This document shows, piece by piece, positions 24,815 through 39,800 of a stretch of DNA of 64,000 bases (position 1 is its first letter; each line of letters opens with the position of its first letter). The translations under genes and the position numbers were made by a program. The DNA comes from Blastomussa wellsi. Lineage: Eukaryota; Cnidaria; Anthozoa; Scleractinia; Plerogyridae. The stretch is from the NCBI GenBank assembly GCA_947652115.1, contig OX393562.1:27401911-27465910 (forward strand). Direction: 5' to 3'. The notes below the pieces were generated by a model, which did no database searches, had not been told where the DNA came from, and saw only the letters and a list, made by a program, of their open reading frames with translations.

Positions 24815-27800
24815 ATGCATTCTCAAGAATTTGGGAATGATGAAGCCCAATCAAGTGGTAAGTTTTGAACACAACAAAAAGTAAACTGTTTACACTGCTT
24901 CTTACATGAATTGTATAGCGATGTTCATCATTACGTCATCTATTGCCATTAATGTGCCAACCAGAGGTTGATTGGCCGTGGAAACAAAGGGTTCTTTTGT
25001 TCCAGTGGCTGGCAAATTTGAATATCAAAAGAAATGTTTGTAAACTAGTGAGTATCGCTATATCATGCACTGTGGAATATTTTCTTTACATTCCCTGACG
25101 ATGCCATAGATCAGCCAAAGGTTGGAATTAAACGAATAACAGTAGCTCAAGGCCTCAATCTAATCATCCATTTAACCACCCAACACGAACTTCAATAAAT
25201 ATTGATGGACAGCATTGAAAACAAAGCAGCTAAATAAACAACAAAGAAGTAAAATCTGCGCAAGATGCGTATCAGATAACACCAAGTGCGTCTTGATCAA
25301 ATCTGTTCTCTTCAAGAGCATACAATTCCGAGCTAAAAATTGAAAAACAAAACAAACGTGAGAGAAACTTTGTTTCGAATTGAAGTTTATTTAAGATGAA
25401 ACTAAAATTGTATTCAAAAGTGTCGAAACAGCAAAAATTTTAAAACCGTGCAATTCTGCATGCAAGAATTAACTTAATTCACGTACCATGGCCACACTAC
25501 AGTGAAAGTTTTAATTTTTGGCCAGCAGTTGCAGTCAATCGTTCAAAAAAATTCATACAAATTTAAAGAAGTAAAAAAGTATTGTATATTACCATTTTGT
25601 ATTCAGAAGTCTTGAGAAACCGCATTAAGTCCATTTTCAAGACTGTGATTTGAAACCAAACACATTCAAAAACTGCCATAACCTGCGATCAGCCATGACA
25701 GCGTGTCTTCGCGGCAGTCAAACTACTCCTTCATTAGCAAGGTTTTAGCACCCTTTACTCCATGATTTTCCTCTCAAGAGATATACTTAAAATTGATCGG
25801 TGTTTTTACTTTTCATTTTTCACCCAAAGAGGGAATTTTCTTACCCTGGATGCCAGAGGATTTTCGTATATGTGTGTGAATTTTCTGTGTTCAGAATGAA
25901 AAACAAGGCCTTTGAATTTTGTAAACAAGTGCCGCGACTCGCCAAGACGTGCCATGATTTTCTTATACATGTTGTACACGCGGATTAAAGAAAAAAAAAC
26001 TTATTTGTAGGACCCCAAGAGTTCACTAAAAATATGGACAGAAAACAACAATAGGAAAGCTAAAATGTCCCCAAGGAGCATGTGTTTTTCCCGACCAGTT
26101 TTGGCTGGAACGGAAATTCCAGGGGTGGTTTAATTTTTGCGTGGCTGGTTTCGGCCGGCACGGGAGCCCATGGATTAAGTGCGTCTAGGCCCGCACTTTC
26201 TAACCTGTGGTTACCACTAGTTTTATTTATTTTTTTATTATATAACAGATATATTCCATGTTTCTGTGTGTAGGTGTGTCTGCACTTTTTTCTGTTCTTA
26301 CCACATTTTGACGCCATCAGTGATCTATTACTGAACTGATGGACAGCCACATGGAATCTATTTGTTAAATATATTATCGTTGTTGTCTACAATTATCAAT
26401 TGAAAGAAATTAGACATCCTGGTAATAAAAAAAAAAAACATTATTATATGTTTTAGAGCTAACTTGTTTTCCAAAACTAGTTACATTTGTAAATTTAAAC
26501 CAGGATTTTAAGCAGGGTTTGTTAAAAAATAGTTTTAACATTTAAAGGCTGGGATTGGCTTACTTGGTATTCATGGTGATATATTTATTACTAACATAAT
26601 TTATTAAAAATATATAAATTAAGAAATTTCAATGTGTCAATTACAAAATGTTTTAGATCCTTTGGCTGTTGTGGCAATAATTCCAGAAAAAGTCCAGCAT
26701 GATGTAAGTATCTCATATTTTTTCGTGATACATCTTTTACATATTATAAAAAAAATTGTTATTGTCATTTCGGATCAATTATTGTTTCTGGGAAAACCCT
26801 TACCCACCCTATCCCTAATCCCATTTCGGATCAATTATTGTTTCTGGGAAAACCCTTACCCACCCCACCCCTAATCCATGTTTCTGCACTTAAGTCACTG
26901 AGAACTGGGCTAGGTTGGGTTTTCCTAGGAAAAATGACTGATCCCTCATTTCTTCCATTGCAATCCAGCAATACCTAGTAACTTGACAGAGATTGGAGTC
27001 TACAATCAAGTGTAAAATTAATTTGTAAAATTGCTGTTAACACATTTCTTCAAATATTTCAGGCAAGGGAACGGATAGTGATTGCTTTTAACCACCGAAT
27101 TCATGTAAAAGGAAGAGGTCAATTTGTCGTTGACTTTGTAGGAACAGCTGGTGCAGTCCAAGTCCCTGCCCAGCAGTTGAACAGTTGTACCTTAATATTG
27201 GAAACACCAGGCAAGTGTTAATTACATTACGCTATCCTGGTATATGTGTTTACTGGTTTAAATTTTTATTTGGTTGAATTTTTTAACTGGTTTTTGAGTG
27301 TTTTGTTTTTCATGTTTTTCTCTGCATGCATGCGCATTAAATAATAAATTTATCTGAAACAGACATGTTCAGAAAGACTGCCATTCAATACCAGTGTGCC
27401 AATCCACACTATCCCACCAAATATTATGTGGGTAGTTCCCCTCCTCCCTACCAGGGGCTGATCCAGGATTTTTCTTAGGAGGGGTGCACCACTAAGGAAT
27501 GACATAATTGATGGGTGATGTAAGCAGAATACTTAAGTTATATTAGAAAGTTGCAAGTCATCTCCCTAGATCCGCCCCTGCCTCCCCTTTGCATCTCAAG
27601 AAGCGGAATATCTTTAGAGCTGCAAGCCATGCATTTAGTTTGAAAACTGGTATAAGAATCTGAAGATCACAGTTTTGGTGGATATATCATGATAAAAATT
27701 CACCAGGAGAGGATATGGTGGGATTGGGAATAGAATAATACAAGACAAATTGGGGGAACCCTTCACAAATTACCTCTGATCAGTTCTTTCTGAAACTTTT

Positions 27801-30800
27801 GTGAAAAGAACAATAACTTATTTTGTTATCCAAACCTTTTCAGAGTATCATGAGGCAAGTGTTGTGACAGCATATGTCTACCATGGAATTCATCGCCGAT
27901 TATTAGGCCAGCACAGGTTTGAATTTCTTTCAAGGAACGACACATTTTACAGACTGCTGTATGAAGCACTAGATCCTGTCAAGGTCATGTGTGAATCTCT
28001 ACAGATCTCTCCAGCTGAAGTTGAAAGTCTAGATTCTGCTTTGGCAGAGACATTTTCAGCTAATGCTCCAGAGGGATTCCATTTGCTTGGCATTCATAAA
28101 AATGTTGCAGGTAAATAGGCTATTTCCTAGTTGCCTTAATTTTGCCTCTGTTTCAAAATGAGTCCTTGTGCAAAACTATTCATGTGAAAATGCAGGTGAA
28201 ACAAATTTTCACATAATTTGTTTTGCACAAGCATTCATTTTGGCACAGATTAAGGCAAAGCAACTCAGAAATAACCTTATAATTAATTGGTCTTGGTATT
28301 AGTGTATAATACTTCTAAGTAGCAGAAATAATTCATAAGGATAGCTAGGTTGAGATACATCAGATGACTAACTGATGCATCCTTAATAAACTTAGACAAA
28401 TAGATCGACATTATTGTTCAACAAATTGTCATGTTGCCCATACATGCATGAAGTGATTGTTGTTCGTCATCTGTACCTGACAGATATCCTTTGATGTACG
28501 TTAAATAATGATAATTCGGCCGAAATCTTGCAAAGCGCCACAACAACAACTTTTGATCACCATGCGTAGTCAAGCGAAGTGCTCTCACTGGGGACACGGG
28601 GAAGAAACAGGAGTTTACCAGCACAATAAAACGTAGCTTCCTGACCAATCTGAGTGTGTGTAGTATAAAACGCTATGCCCTTTGACTTGGTGTAGAGCCC
28701 ATCTCATCTTCTTGACTTAATATGAGCTTGTTCTCATTAACAGGCGATTCCAGTGCAGAACATCCAACTTTGCTTCACTTTGCATCACAGTTTGGATTGA
28801 GCAGGCTAATCAGCAACCTTTTGCGTTATCCTGGAGCTCAAGAAGCTTGCAAAATAAGAAACTACCATGGTCAGTGGCCATACAATATAGCAGAGGATCA
28901 TGGCTTCCATGATTTGGCAAACAAACTTCGTTCTTTCCGTGTAAGTTTATAATTACCTTGGGTTAGACACAATGCCACTGTATTTAATTGCATTGATGCC
29001 ATTCAGGAAAGCAGCAGGAGCAGTATAGTACAACAATAATAAGGACCATGGTTTGGTCCTAGTGCTACTAGGAACAAACATAAGCAAGTAACCAAGAACA
29101 ATAATAATAATCAGGGTTGTCAAAATAAGCCGGCAACTGGCGCATTTCACCTGCTATTCCGAATACTGTGCCGGCTGAATGTTAGTAGGTCAGTTCTGAG
29201 CGTGATATTGGAGAAATAAAATGGAAATAGCCGCCTACTTTTTGGATGGAACCTGCTACTCAAAAACCTACTGACAACCCTGAATAACAATAATAATAAT
29301 AATATTTTTTTTTAATAATAATAATAATTTTATTAAAATCTTATCAGAAAACCTATTTACAAATCCTCAAATTTTTAAAAACATTCAAAATAATCACATA
29401 ATCATTACATTCAGTGATTTAAAGTGACCAACTCTCAATAAAAGTAATAGTTAAAACTTCACAACAAATCAGTTACAAGATTAAGAAATCCTATCAGACA
29501 TGATAATGTTATCAATTTTATTATGAAAATTACGGGTAGAATCATATTTAAGACAATGTTTCGGCATCCTCATGACACCATCATCAGGTCAAAATATAAT
29601 ATTCAACAGATAACAAGAATATTAATGTTCAAGTTCAAGTTCTCAGTCCCTTGAGGCTAGGTGAAGAGTTTTGCTTTTATCGAGTCACTTTGAATATTTA
29701 GACACGGTTTGTGCTCGCGAATAAGGAACATTTCGTACAGAAGACAATCAAATTTGCCCGAGCATTTCTTAAGAATGTGAAACATATTAGATGTTATTGT
29801 TCTTGACGGGTGTTGACAATCACAGCCAAAGTCAACATCCATCAAGAACAGCCCCCCTTTATTTCCTGTATTTTCAAAACGTTTTTGTAACCAACTCCCC
29901 AACTCTTCTAACCGTCCCTTGAGTGTTGTTGTGTTGTGTTGTTTGCATGGCAAATACGCCCACAATGCTGTATGCTGCATCTCCTGAAAAGAGAAGTTTT
30001 CATTCGGGGTGGGGGGAGGGGGTGGGGGGCTTAGCCCCTTCTTCCTGAATTTTCTGGACCTGCAGTATTTAATAACTGAAAACCTTAGCAGCTTTTCTGG
30101 ACATAGCTCAAACATACATTATTGTCTTACAAAATGTGGAAAACTGTCTTCTAATATAAGATAGTAAATTTGTATAGCACTTCTAAAAATGTATTCAAAA
30201 CTGCTTGACAATAAACAAAAATATAGCCAAACTTATAATTAAAGCATGCCTGCATGCCACATGCTTTACTAAACCTGTAATAAACTTGCAGAACTTACCA
30301 ATCATTAACCACATGCAATTCCTTTAACATTTTCAAACTTAATAAATGGTTGCATGAATTATTTCCAAGGACCAAGGAGATCCTGACCAGATTTACACTG
30401 ACATGGGACCTGAAGACGAGACAAGTTATTATGTCAAGATGCAAAAGGATGATGGTTCTTACTATTACGCACCCATGAATGGAGAAGGTCATGAGCTGTA
30501 TGAAGACATGGCAGGAAAAAGATACATAAATCTTGACAAGCAAGGAGATGAGGAGTGTTATTTGGTGAAAAAACAAAATGATGATGGCTCTTACTATTAT
30601 GTACCCATGAAGGGTGGTGCAGGCCATGCTGGTAAGATGTATGAAGATGTTAAAGAGAAGAAACCATACCGCCAAGTTCCAAAGCCTCCTGAATGTGTTG
30701 ACTACACATCAGAGGACTTATATCAAAACTTAAGTGCTAGATCTGGGGCTTCTAATGAGCAAGATGGGGAGCTGTATGAAGAGATGGAAAGAAATCCAGA

Positions 30801-33800
30801 AGCCGAAGGGCAAGACAATCCAGATGAATTGTATATGGACATGGATCCAGAGAAAGGAGAAGATCCATCAGAACTGTATATGGACATGGAACCAGGTGTG
30901 ACATATTTATAAGAATTATCTCTGACCTTTTGCAAGCATTACTTAATTAATAATTATATAATTATGCAACAAACCAAACCAAACTCTCAATTTTTGTTGA
31001 CCTGATAACTCAAACCAAAAGTCAGTTCCTTCCCTTAGTTGAACACTATCTTTTACCCCTGCTTTCTCTCAAACTCCTCGATTTTATGAATCAATTAGTA
31101 TTGGTTCCCTTTAAAGCTAAATCAGCACTTGGTTTTAGAAATTGATTGCTACTCCAAGTTACATCAAAAAAACATACAAAGCTGCATCCAATCATCATTA
31201 AGATTGGGAACACATCTTACCATAATTTTTAGGGAAATAGTAAAAAATCTGAAAACAATAAATGGAAACTAGAAATTAAGTAGTTCAGAAAACATTTACG
31301 GCATGTTTCATGCTTTTGCCAGCTGGTCTCTCATAGTTTTTGTTGTTTCCAAAAAGGATCAATGTCAAAGGAATATATTCGCTATGATAAACCAAAATCC
31401 AACTTGCCAGTTAATCCTGATCCAGGCTTCTACCGCTCTGCAAGTAGTGCTGCTGCAATTAGAGCCAAGGAAATTGAAAAAGAGAGAAAAACGAGGTCCT
31501 TACCACCACCAAGAGGTACTAGCTTTAGCTTGAACAATATTTTAACACAATTTCTGCCCACACATTGGAAAATTCTACCCTACATTGTAAGCTTGTTTAA
31601 TGCCAGTACAGCAGTCAGTGCAGTTGTCATTTATGTAGTAATTTAAGCAGGTACAGTAATTTAATAATTTTACATTTACAGCACCTCTTGTCTTTCACCT
31701 TGCTATACAATGTTGAAAACGTAAGAAGCAACTTCGATCCGGTAGCCGCCGAGAGGAAGACATTTTACCAGGAGTATTAAACCTTTGTTTATCTCTTTGT
31801 AGTTTGCTTTCCAAAAACTGCACCCGACTGCGTCCATGATTGAACGCATAATAAACAAAAGAAACAGTTAACAGAATTATTAAAAATCGAGAAATCAGAA
31901 CTCATTCACGATTGAGATGGCAAGCAAGCATTGAAACTTTCCAAAAAAAAAATATATTCAAAAGAGTCTTCCTTTTGTAATCGATCTGTATCTGACAAGG
32001 ACGTGCGGTTGACAACGTACGCTGTTCTCTGATTGAATAACCCGACAGGAGGATAATTCCTCCTGTAAATTTGGAGCGCTGCAAGTGATAAAAGTCGTTC
32101 GCACCACTGCTGTCAAACCGGAAATGAGAAGCGAACGACTTTGAGTCTATAGTAATGCAGGCACATGTTTACTCATACGTGCAGGCCACGATCGAAGTGA
32201 TTTCACAAATGGATTTGAACCTTCAATCTGCACGAACAATCTTGCCTTGAAACTGCAAAGCAGGGCAGAAAAGAAATTTATTGCATTGCTGTTTTAGGCT
32301 CTAAATTGCAGCTTAAAAGGAGGATAACCATGAGTCGATGCTTTTGATGTCGCTCGAAACAAGAACAGTTTCCTTCAGAACTGTGTTGGATGGACTTTTG
32401 TGTTTCTTCTTGCCCTGAATTTGACATCCTGCAGTATTTTTTTCTGGAATGTTTCTTGTTTGCTTTTTAGCAAAATTTGCCTCTAAAACTCCCGCAAAAT
32501 CTGCCATTTTCTCCACAAATTTGTCTCTGCAAATCCTGTGAAATTTGACTTTTTTTCCCCACGAATTATCAGAAGCCCTGACTATGTTAATTGTAGCCTG
32601 CACCACAGAAAAGAATTAAAACCCCTCGTTACTAGCCGGGGTTAGATTATGTCTGCGATGCAGGCTATTTTAATGGTGGAAAGAGATATAAGTAAATATG
32701 CATTTGTTTAATTTGTCTTTTTAACAAAAAGTATGCACATGTTATTTACATTGTATGATTTGCTTGTCAAATGTTTTTAGGTGTAACATCTCGGGCTAAT
32801 ATGGCTGATATAATTCAAAGTGCATTTGAGCAAAGTATGACAGAAGGAAATCTCACACAGGAAGAAGTTGCTGAATTTATGAAGAAAATGGGCATCTCAT
32901 CAGAAATTTCAGTAAGAAGTACAACTATTTAGAGGAGCACACGATTTTAAAAATAGACTATACAATGACTTAAACTTTTGATAATTTTTAGCTGAATCAT
33001 TACACAACCAGTTTATATAAAACTGCGATGTCAAGTTTCTTGTCGCCCAAGATAAATTTGCAGTCACAAAAATTATAAGTTTTAGGCCCTGTTTATACGT
33101 CGCGCAATCGTCAAATTTAATTCGGACAAATTAATTCAAGGACCTGCTGGTAATTAAATTTGACAATTGTGCGACGTATAAATCCCATTACATTCATCCG
33201 AAGAATTAAATTCGTCAAGATGTTGTATCCATCTGGCTAGGACAGATACAATTGCGATAGTGCGTCTTCAATTTAGACGTTGCACAACAGACGCATCAAA
33301 TTAAATGCATACATTATTAAAATGTATATATAATGTATATCCTTTGAGCCCATAGTAAGTTTTGTTCATGTCGCATGCGCAAACAGTTCCTTCATTCTCA
33401 CTTTTCCTGTGCCTTTCCCGCTTCAAAGTATTGATCCATAACTTGTGGAAAAAGTTTATGTGTTCGATTGGAATGTTCAATTGCTGAAGAAAACAATTGT
33501 AACATCAGAAAAATCAATAAACACACTCCAGCAAGAAACTTCTTCAATAAAACATTCGACACCACAACACCCTCCTTGGCTGTCTTTCTTTAGACATTTT
33601 CTCCAGCAACAAATGTTTCGTAAAACCTCACCATTTGTTTTTGTTTACTTGCGTAATCTGCGTAGTCTGGTCACTAGATATTAATGCTGAAGGCTCGGGA
33701 ATGAAGGGCCGAGGAAAAAAATTAAATTTGTGTTATTAATTCAACATATAAATCACCCGTCGACTAATCGTTGACAAATTTAATTTGAACTGAATTCGTC

Positions 33801-36800
33801 TGAATTAAATTCAACGCATAAACTAGGCCTTAGAGTTGTCAAAAAGCTCGCCAAGATCTTGCCAAAATCTTGGCAAAACTTTGTATGGGTGAAATTGATA
33901 CCAAAAATATCTCTCTGCCCAGACGGTGCAGTCAAAAAACTAAATTGTGGAAATTAAAGAAAATTATTTTAAAATAATTGAGAAGTATTAAACTAAACTT
34001 AAGTGATTCAGATTTACATATTTGACTTCTGACGCCATTATTTTCAAGTGCGAGTAAATTTGCTTTAATATGTTGCTGGCAATTAAAAATGCTAAAAATG
34101 TTAAAATAAGATAAGACATTTATGTATGTGATAAAATATATAAGATAAGTGAGAAAATATTTTTAAAAGAAATTAACAAAGGGAGATACAACAATGAAGC
34201 AATCTCTTGGTTCCAGAGGTTTTCTTGTGTTATATGTCTCATCAAAGAGCCTCAAAGCAGCTTTATTGAGACTCCCTTCAACAGGGTGTTTCAGCCACAA
34301 TGTCAACTTAAAACACTTATTTGCATTAATTAAATTTAAATTAATCATCAAGATCAACACAAATCAATTTCACTTGACAGTTCAGGGTTGTCGATGGCAT
34401 TTTTGTTGCGGACAAAATATCCATATCATAAAAATATGAAATCGAAAACACTGTCATTCTTCCAGCTTCTTATTCCAAGTCGAAAATAATAACGACATCC
34501 AATTAAAAAGTTGAGGAAAAGATTTGAAATCAAGAAATAAACGAAGTCAAGAGAGTTACTGTATGCATAGATTGCGGGCTCACAATGAGTGGCGAGCGAG
34601 TGCTGTCCAGTGGTCGTGACCCTCGTGATCTTTTTGCACTGGATTAAATTACCTCCCGGCTGGCGAAGAGATGGCGGAAAGCTGGCAGAAACGCTTAGGA
34701 CAATTTGAACATTCCAGACATTGTCACACAGGGTGGTGGAGAATTTGCATAGTTTAAATCACCATCAACCTGCTCTGCCAGGCCCTTCATGTTCAGCTGT
34801 GTCAGCAACAGTAGCACAGATGAACTTAATTCCAAATTCCACGTCATTCACGGCCACGAGACAGCAGCATGATGAACAAGAACCAGAGCCAGATCAACCT
34901 GGCCCAGATGGCGAGCATCCAACCTTTCCAAAATCTGATACATAAAAACGTGATGGCCAAACACAACTGGGCTGGCTTGCAGGTTACCAGGACAAATTTT
35001 GTTGTCTGTTCATATAGGCCGAAATTTCCACCCGGTCAACCGAGATGAAATGCAAGAAACACAACTGAAATGGTGGAACATACACTTATGTATGGTATGC
35101 AGTTTTCATAGCTTTGTGGACTCTTGTAACTTTACTAATTAATAGAGCTAATTCGCATACTTCTTAAGTGGAAATACACACAACACAGAAATTATACCAT
35201 TTTCGCCGCTATGTTGCGAAAGTGAATCTATTTTGTCTAAAAAGTTTTGTCTTGGTTACCTGGGCTGGGGTGTTCATCCCGGTTACTGAGATCTCAGTAA
35301 CCAAGCCAGCCCAGCTTCTCATATGAACACATCGAAATTTTTACGAAGTAAAGAGTGGTGAGGGGATCGAGATCTTGGAAACCCAGCCAGCCCGGTGGAC
35401 GGGGCTCATACGAAGAGGCCCTTAGTCACTTATGACATTGTGGCATTCTTAGCTCTTTTAACATTTTTTAGCATTTTGTCTGTCAGTAATAATTATTTAT
35501 GCAAAGTTTGTATTTTTTCTTGCACTTGAAAATAATATCGGAGGGGTTGAACGGCTACTTTTTATTGTTAATTTTAATCTTGAAATGTATTTTTAAGAAA
35601 GTAATCATTATAACACATTTCAATAACATGCAAACTCTACTCATGTCAACGGTTACGACTTGATCATCAAACAGACCTCTCAGGAAACAGGTCGCTTCAA
35701 CATGGTCAAAAGGTCACATCTGTCAGTTGTGATTGGTAGACTTCACTTTTCAAGGTTCATTGGCTGTCACCATCATTATAATGATTGATGGTGAATCATT
35801 GTTTAGGTTTTGAACTTGAGAGTTTGCATGTTATTGGATAGTGCAATAATATAAGTAGATATTCAGAATGATACAATTATAATTATTGAATATTTGTTTT
35901 GTATATTTCTTGTAAGCCCTCAATTCGGCCAAGACAAGGATCAACAAGCTCAAAAAGTTCAACTTCAAGTGAGTTCTTAGTAGTTAGTCTTCCAACATTA
36001 AAATATATGAATGATAACATTTTGATTTCATGTTAGGTGCATTGATGTTGTCAACATTTATACAGCACCTATATAGGCCTGTTCATTTAACAAATTGTCA
36101 TCTGCTACATCATGCAGATTTGAGCATGCATGCTATTTGGGAAAATATGCAGATTTAACATCTAATACCAAGAACAATTATTCAGACGATTAGAACAACT
36201 TTGAGTTATCACTCTTTAAATTAAAGCTGTCAACTCAGGGACCTCTAGATCACTTGTGTCAATTTTAAATCACTGGTGTAACTCGTGAGTGACAAGTATG
36301 CAATTTAATTAGGTTAGCTTTGGGCAGTATTTGAAAGCACTAATCTTCCTTCAGTCTGCATGGACTCTGCTAATATAAAACATTGCTTATTATTAGTTAT
36401 TAATGCACTTAAATTACAATATATAGTAGCATAACGGTTAGTGTTAATATTTTTTGTCTAATAATGCTATATATGGGACTGTGGTTAGCAAAATTTAACT
36501 GATAAGCTGCTGGAATTTACTGTGGAGATGTGACTAAGTCTCTTTTGCAAATTGACATCATAAGATCCAGAGGCTCTGTAATTGAATTCAAGTTAATGGG
36601 TTGCCCTTCATAATAATATTGCACTTTTTTAAGGAGCTTATTTTATATTACAGCAACAAGCAGTTCTAGTAGCAGTGGAGTGAGCTCGGGTCATGAGGTA
36701 CTTAAAATGACTGTTGTTAGTATTAAACACATTAAAAGAGGAAAGTAGAGAGTTACACATATTTTGAATAGTATATTCTGGATATCAAGATTTTACTAAC

Positions 36801-39800
36801 CAAATCAGGCAAGGGATCCATCATTCAAGCCTAGTTGAGTGGCAAATGCTAATTTTCAACCTTAATTGGTCAATACAATGGCTTACTTTCCTGCATTAAC
36901 AAATGGTAAACGCCTTGGTGTACACTATTGCACGCGGGAGGCTGCTAAGCATGAAAGAAGCGTAAGAGTAGCACGAGGCGATAGCTGAGTGCGACTCTAG
37001 CTTCTTGAGTGCTTGGAAAACATCCCAAGTGCATCCATAACTCAATAGTGTACGCCATGGTGTTTAGCATTTGTTTTATAGCACAACGTTTAGGCATTTT
37101 ACTGCAATTTCTCCGAGTTTCAACTGTGCGCGCTTACTGAATTTTGAACAAACGCGTGCACTGACTCGCGCAGTTCCTAACATTCAAAAACATACAATGA
37201 AATCACACTTTTGAATAGCTTTCAGATGCAGCCTACGAAAAAATTCTTTCAGTATTATGGAGGGATGCATTCTAAATGTGAAGCTTTTCATATTCGCCAA
37301 CCACAAAAAGAAGAAAAGGAGAGTAAACTCGTAAAGTTACACTTTCGTTTCTCTGTTTTGATCACTTATGCCATGTCACTTCACATCAGCGCGCGCTAAA
37401 CACCCATGGGCAAATAGTACACGCTAAATTGAACAATCAGAACACGCGCTTGACCCAAGTTGTGCTGTAACGTTGGTTTTGGCTGTAGTGTACACAAATA
37501 TCAGTCATGTAGTAATTATTAATAAATTTTTATAGTATTATGATTAATCAATCAACATGCTTTTACCTTCTTGTGTGCACATGTTATTTTTCTTAAAGAT
37601 AGCTTTAAGGCATAATATGCACAAGCCCTCTTTGAAAATAACTATATACTAGGGCATGTGGGTTATATATTAACAGTTTCGCTAACTTGAAATCTGTGGA
37701 ATGTTACAGCTCACTATAGATATTTTTTTCACTTAGTTTACACAACAACAGCAAGAAGAGGAACCGTAAGGACAATATTTTTACCTTCTCGTGAGCTTTT
37801 ATAGCATAGCAAATTAAGGAGACAATTGCGATTATATACACTTCCATTATTGTATAATATATTATTAATACAGTATTTCTGACTGGATTTTCAAACATAC
37901 CCACAGAAATTTCACATGTCACTGATAATTTTGATACTCTCCTTCGTTTCAAGAAGGCTTAAAGAATGTAGAACAAGTAGTTCTCAGATGGAATGCAGCA
38001 AGTTTCTGACTTTCAAAATTTTAAATGATGATAATGATGATGCTAGCGACAATGATGACGAATAATAATAATAGTAATCTTATATTAGCAAAGATATTCC
38101 AGAGGAGAAAAATTGTTGCATTGCCTAAATAAAGGAAAATTTCCTTCAGGTGTGGTTTTCCAAATCTCGTCAGATATTCAATGTCCCATAAATACTGCAA
38201 TTAGACAAAATGTCTGTTTCTATGAGAAGTTAAAAAAAGTGCAAAATGTTACTAGGAAATAATATAGTTAGAAAAAGCTTTTAGTGAAAGCTTTTTCCAT
38301 ATCTGTAGCTTCGCCTAAAAAAGTTTTTTTATTGTTGTACCCATTCCCTAATATTTTCCAGAATACACAGCAATCTTGGAGATCTCTTTCCAGATTTGGC
38401 ACAAAAGGGAAAGGTAAGATCAAATCAGACTGTTTGAACTAGTTGTTTTGAGCTGTGTTTTATTCATTATGTTTTTAAATCATTTAACCTGCCGTTAAGC
38501 GTTATAGCTGCAGCTCTTTGATACACAAATTGCATCGCTTGTTTGAATACGCTCTAGCTTTTGTGAGGATCTTCCACGACATTGTAAACTGTTCCTTCTT
38601 TTCTTTCGGTTCCCACAGGTACTTGCTTAGCTCAGTTTTACGCTTTCTTTCATGCTTGGTTGCGCCATCTTGTTTTTGTAATATCCAGTCCAGTATTCCG
38701 AGATTTGCAACATAGTTCAGTTCGCACATGCGCATTAGCAACACTTTGCATTACCACGTTGTCAGCTCGAGTCGGAGAAGTTTGTTCTATTAAAGCATTG
38801 TTTATACTGAGAAGACTAGCGGTTGTTACACTGGCGACGAGGATACCACGCTAGATTAAGCACAAAGAAGAAAGCAAGAGAAACCAAACCAGAGAGTTTT
38901 GAAGCCCAGCGAGAGAGGTTAACAAGACAAACACGTCAACGCGTGAATCAATCGATCGACAAACATGCCCGACACCGAAGAAGCAACCGGCGGCACCGCG
39001 CCAGCAGCACCAGTACAAGTTATCACAGCGACGAGAAATCTCAAATCTCAACCATTCAACCCGGGAGATGACCCAATCGGCACAGGTAAAGCGTGGGACG
39101 ACTGGCTCGAAGAAATCGAGCGCGAATTCAGATATTTCAAGATTACGGAACCGCTCGACAAGAAAGATGCACTCATCATTTATGGCGGGAAGGAAATCGC
39201 TCGTCTGGAGAAAAGCTTACCGAACCCAACGGATGGCGGTAACGACTATGAGAAGATGAGGAAAAAGTTGAACGACTACTTCAAACCCAAGAAGAATAAA
39301 CACCACGCAAGATATGTATTCCTCAAAATGAGACCAGCACATGGCGAAACAACGAACGCGTACGCTGCACGTTTAAGAGAGAAAGCCAACGACTGCGAAT
39401 TCGAAGCAAACTGCGATGAACGAATCCTAGAACACCTCATCCAGACAACACAGAATCGTTCGCTAATCCAGAAGGCTATTAACAAGAAATGGGATTTAAC
39501 ACAGTTTCTCACCGAAGCTGCACAGATCGAAGACACAACACTTCAAATAAGCGACATGAAAATTCCCCAAGATGTAAAGAAGGTCGAAAGACAGTCTGGA
39601 AAGTGGCATCCGCCCAAGAACGATGGAAAAGACAAGAAAAAGCCACCATGTGGATACTGTGGACAAACAGGCACACACGAGGAAGGCAAGAACTGTCCAG
39701 CATATGGGAAGAAATGTATGAAATGCCAGAAGTTTAACCACTTCAGCTCAGTATGCAAGTTCAGAGGACCTCCCAACAGTAAGAAAAGCCATGGGCACAA

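Noticed and set aside
30295..30675. 126-codon minus-strand hydrophobic frame
   Set aside because: Shadow of the YxxM-rich exon 6 on the plus strand.
34721..34945. 74-codon frame with a Pro/Gln/Glu-rich end
   Set aside because: No family motif and no fitting splice sites; it lies in an intron of the DBB adaptor gene.
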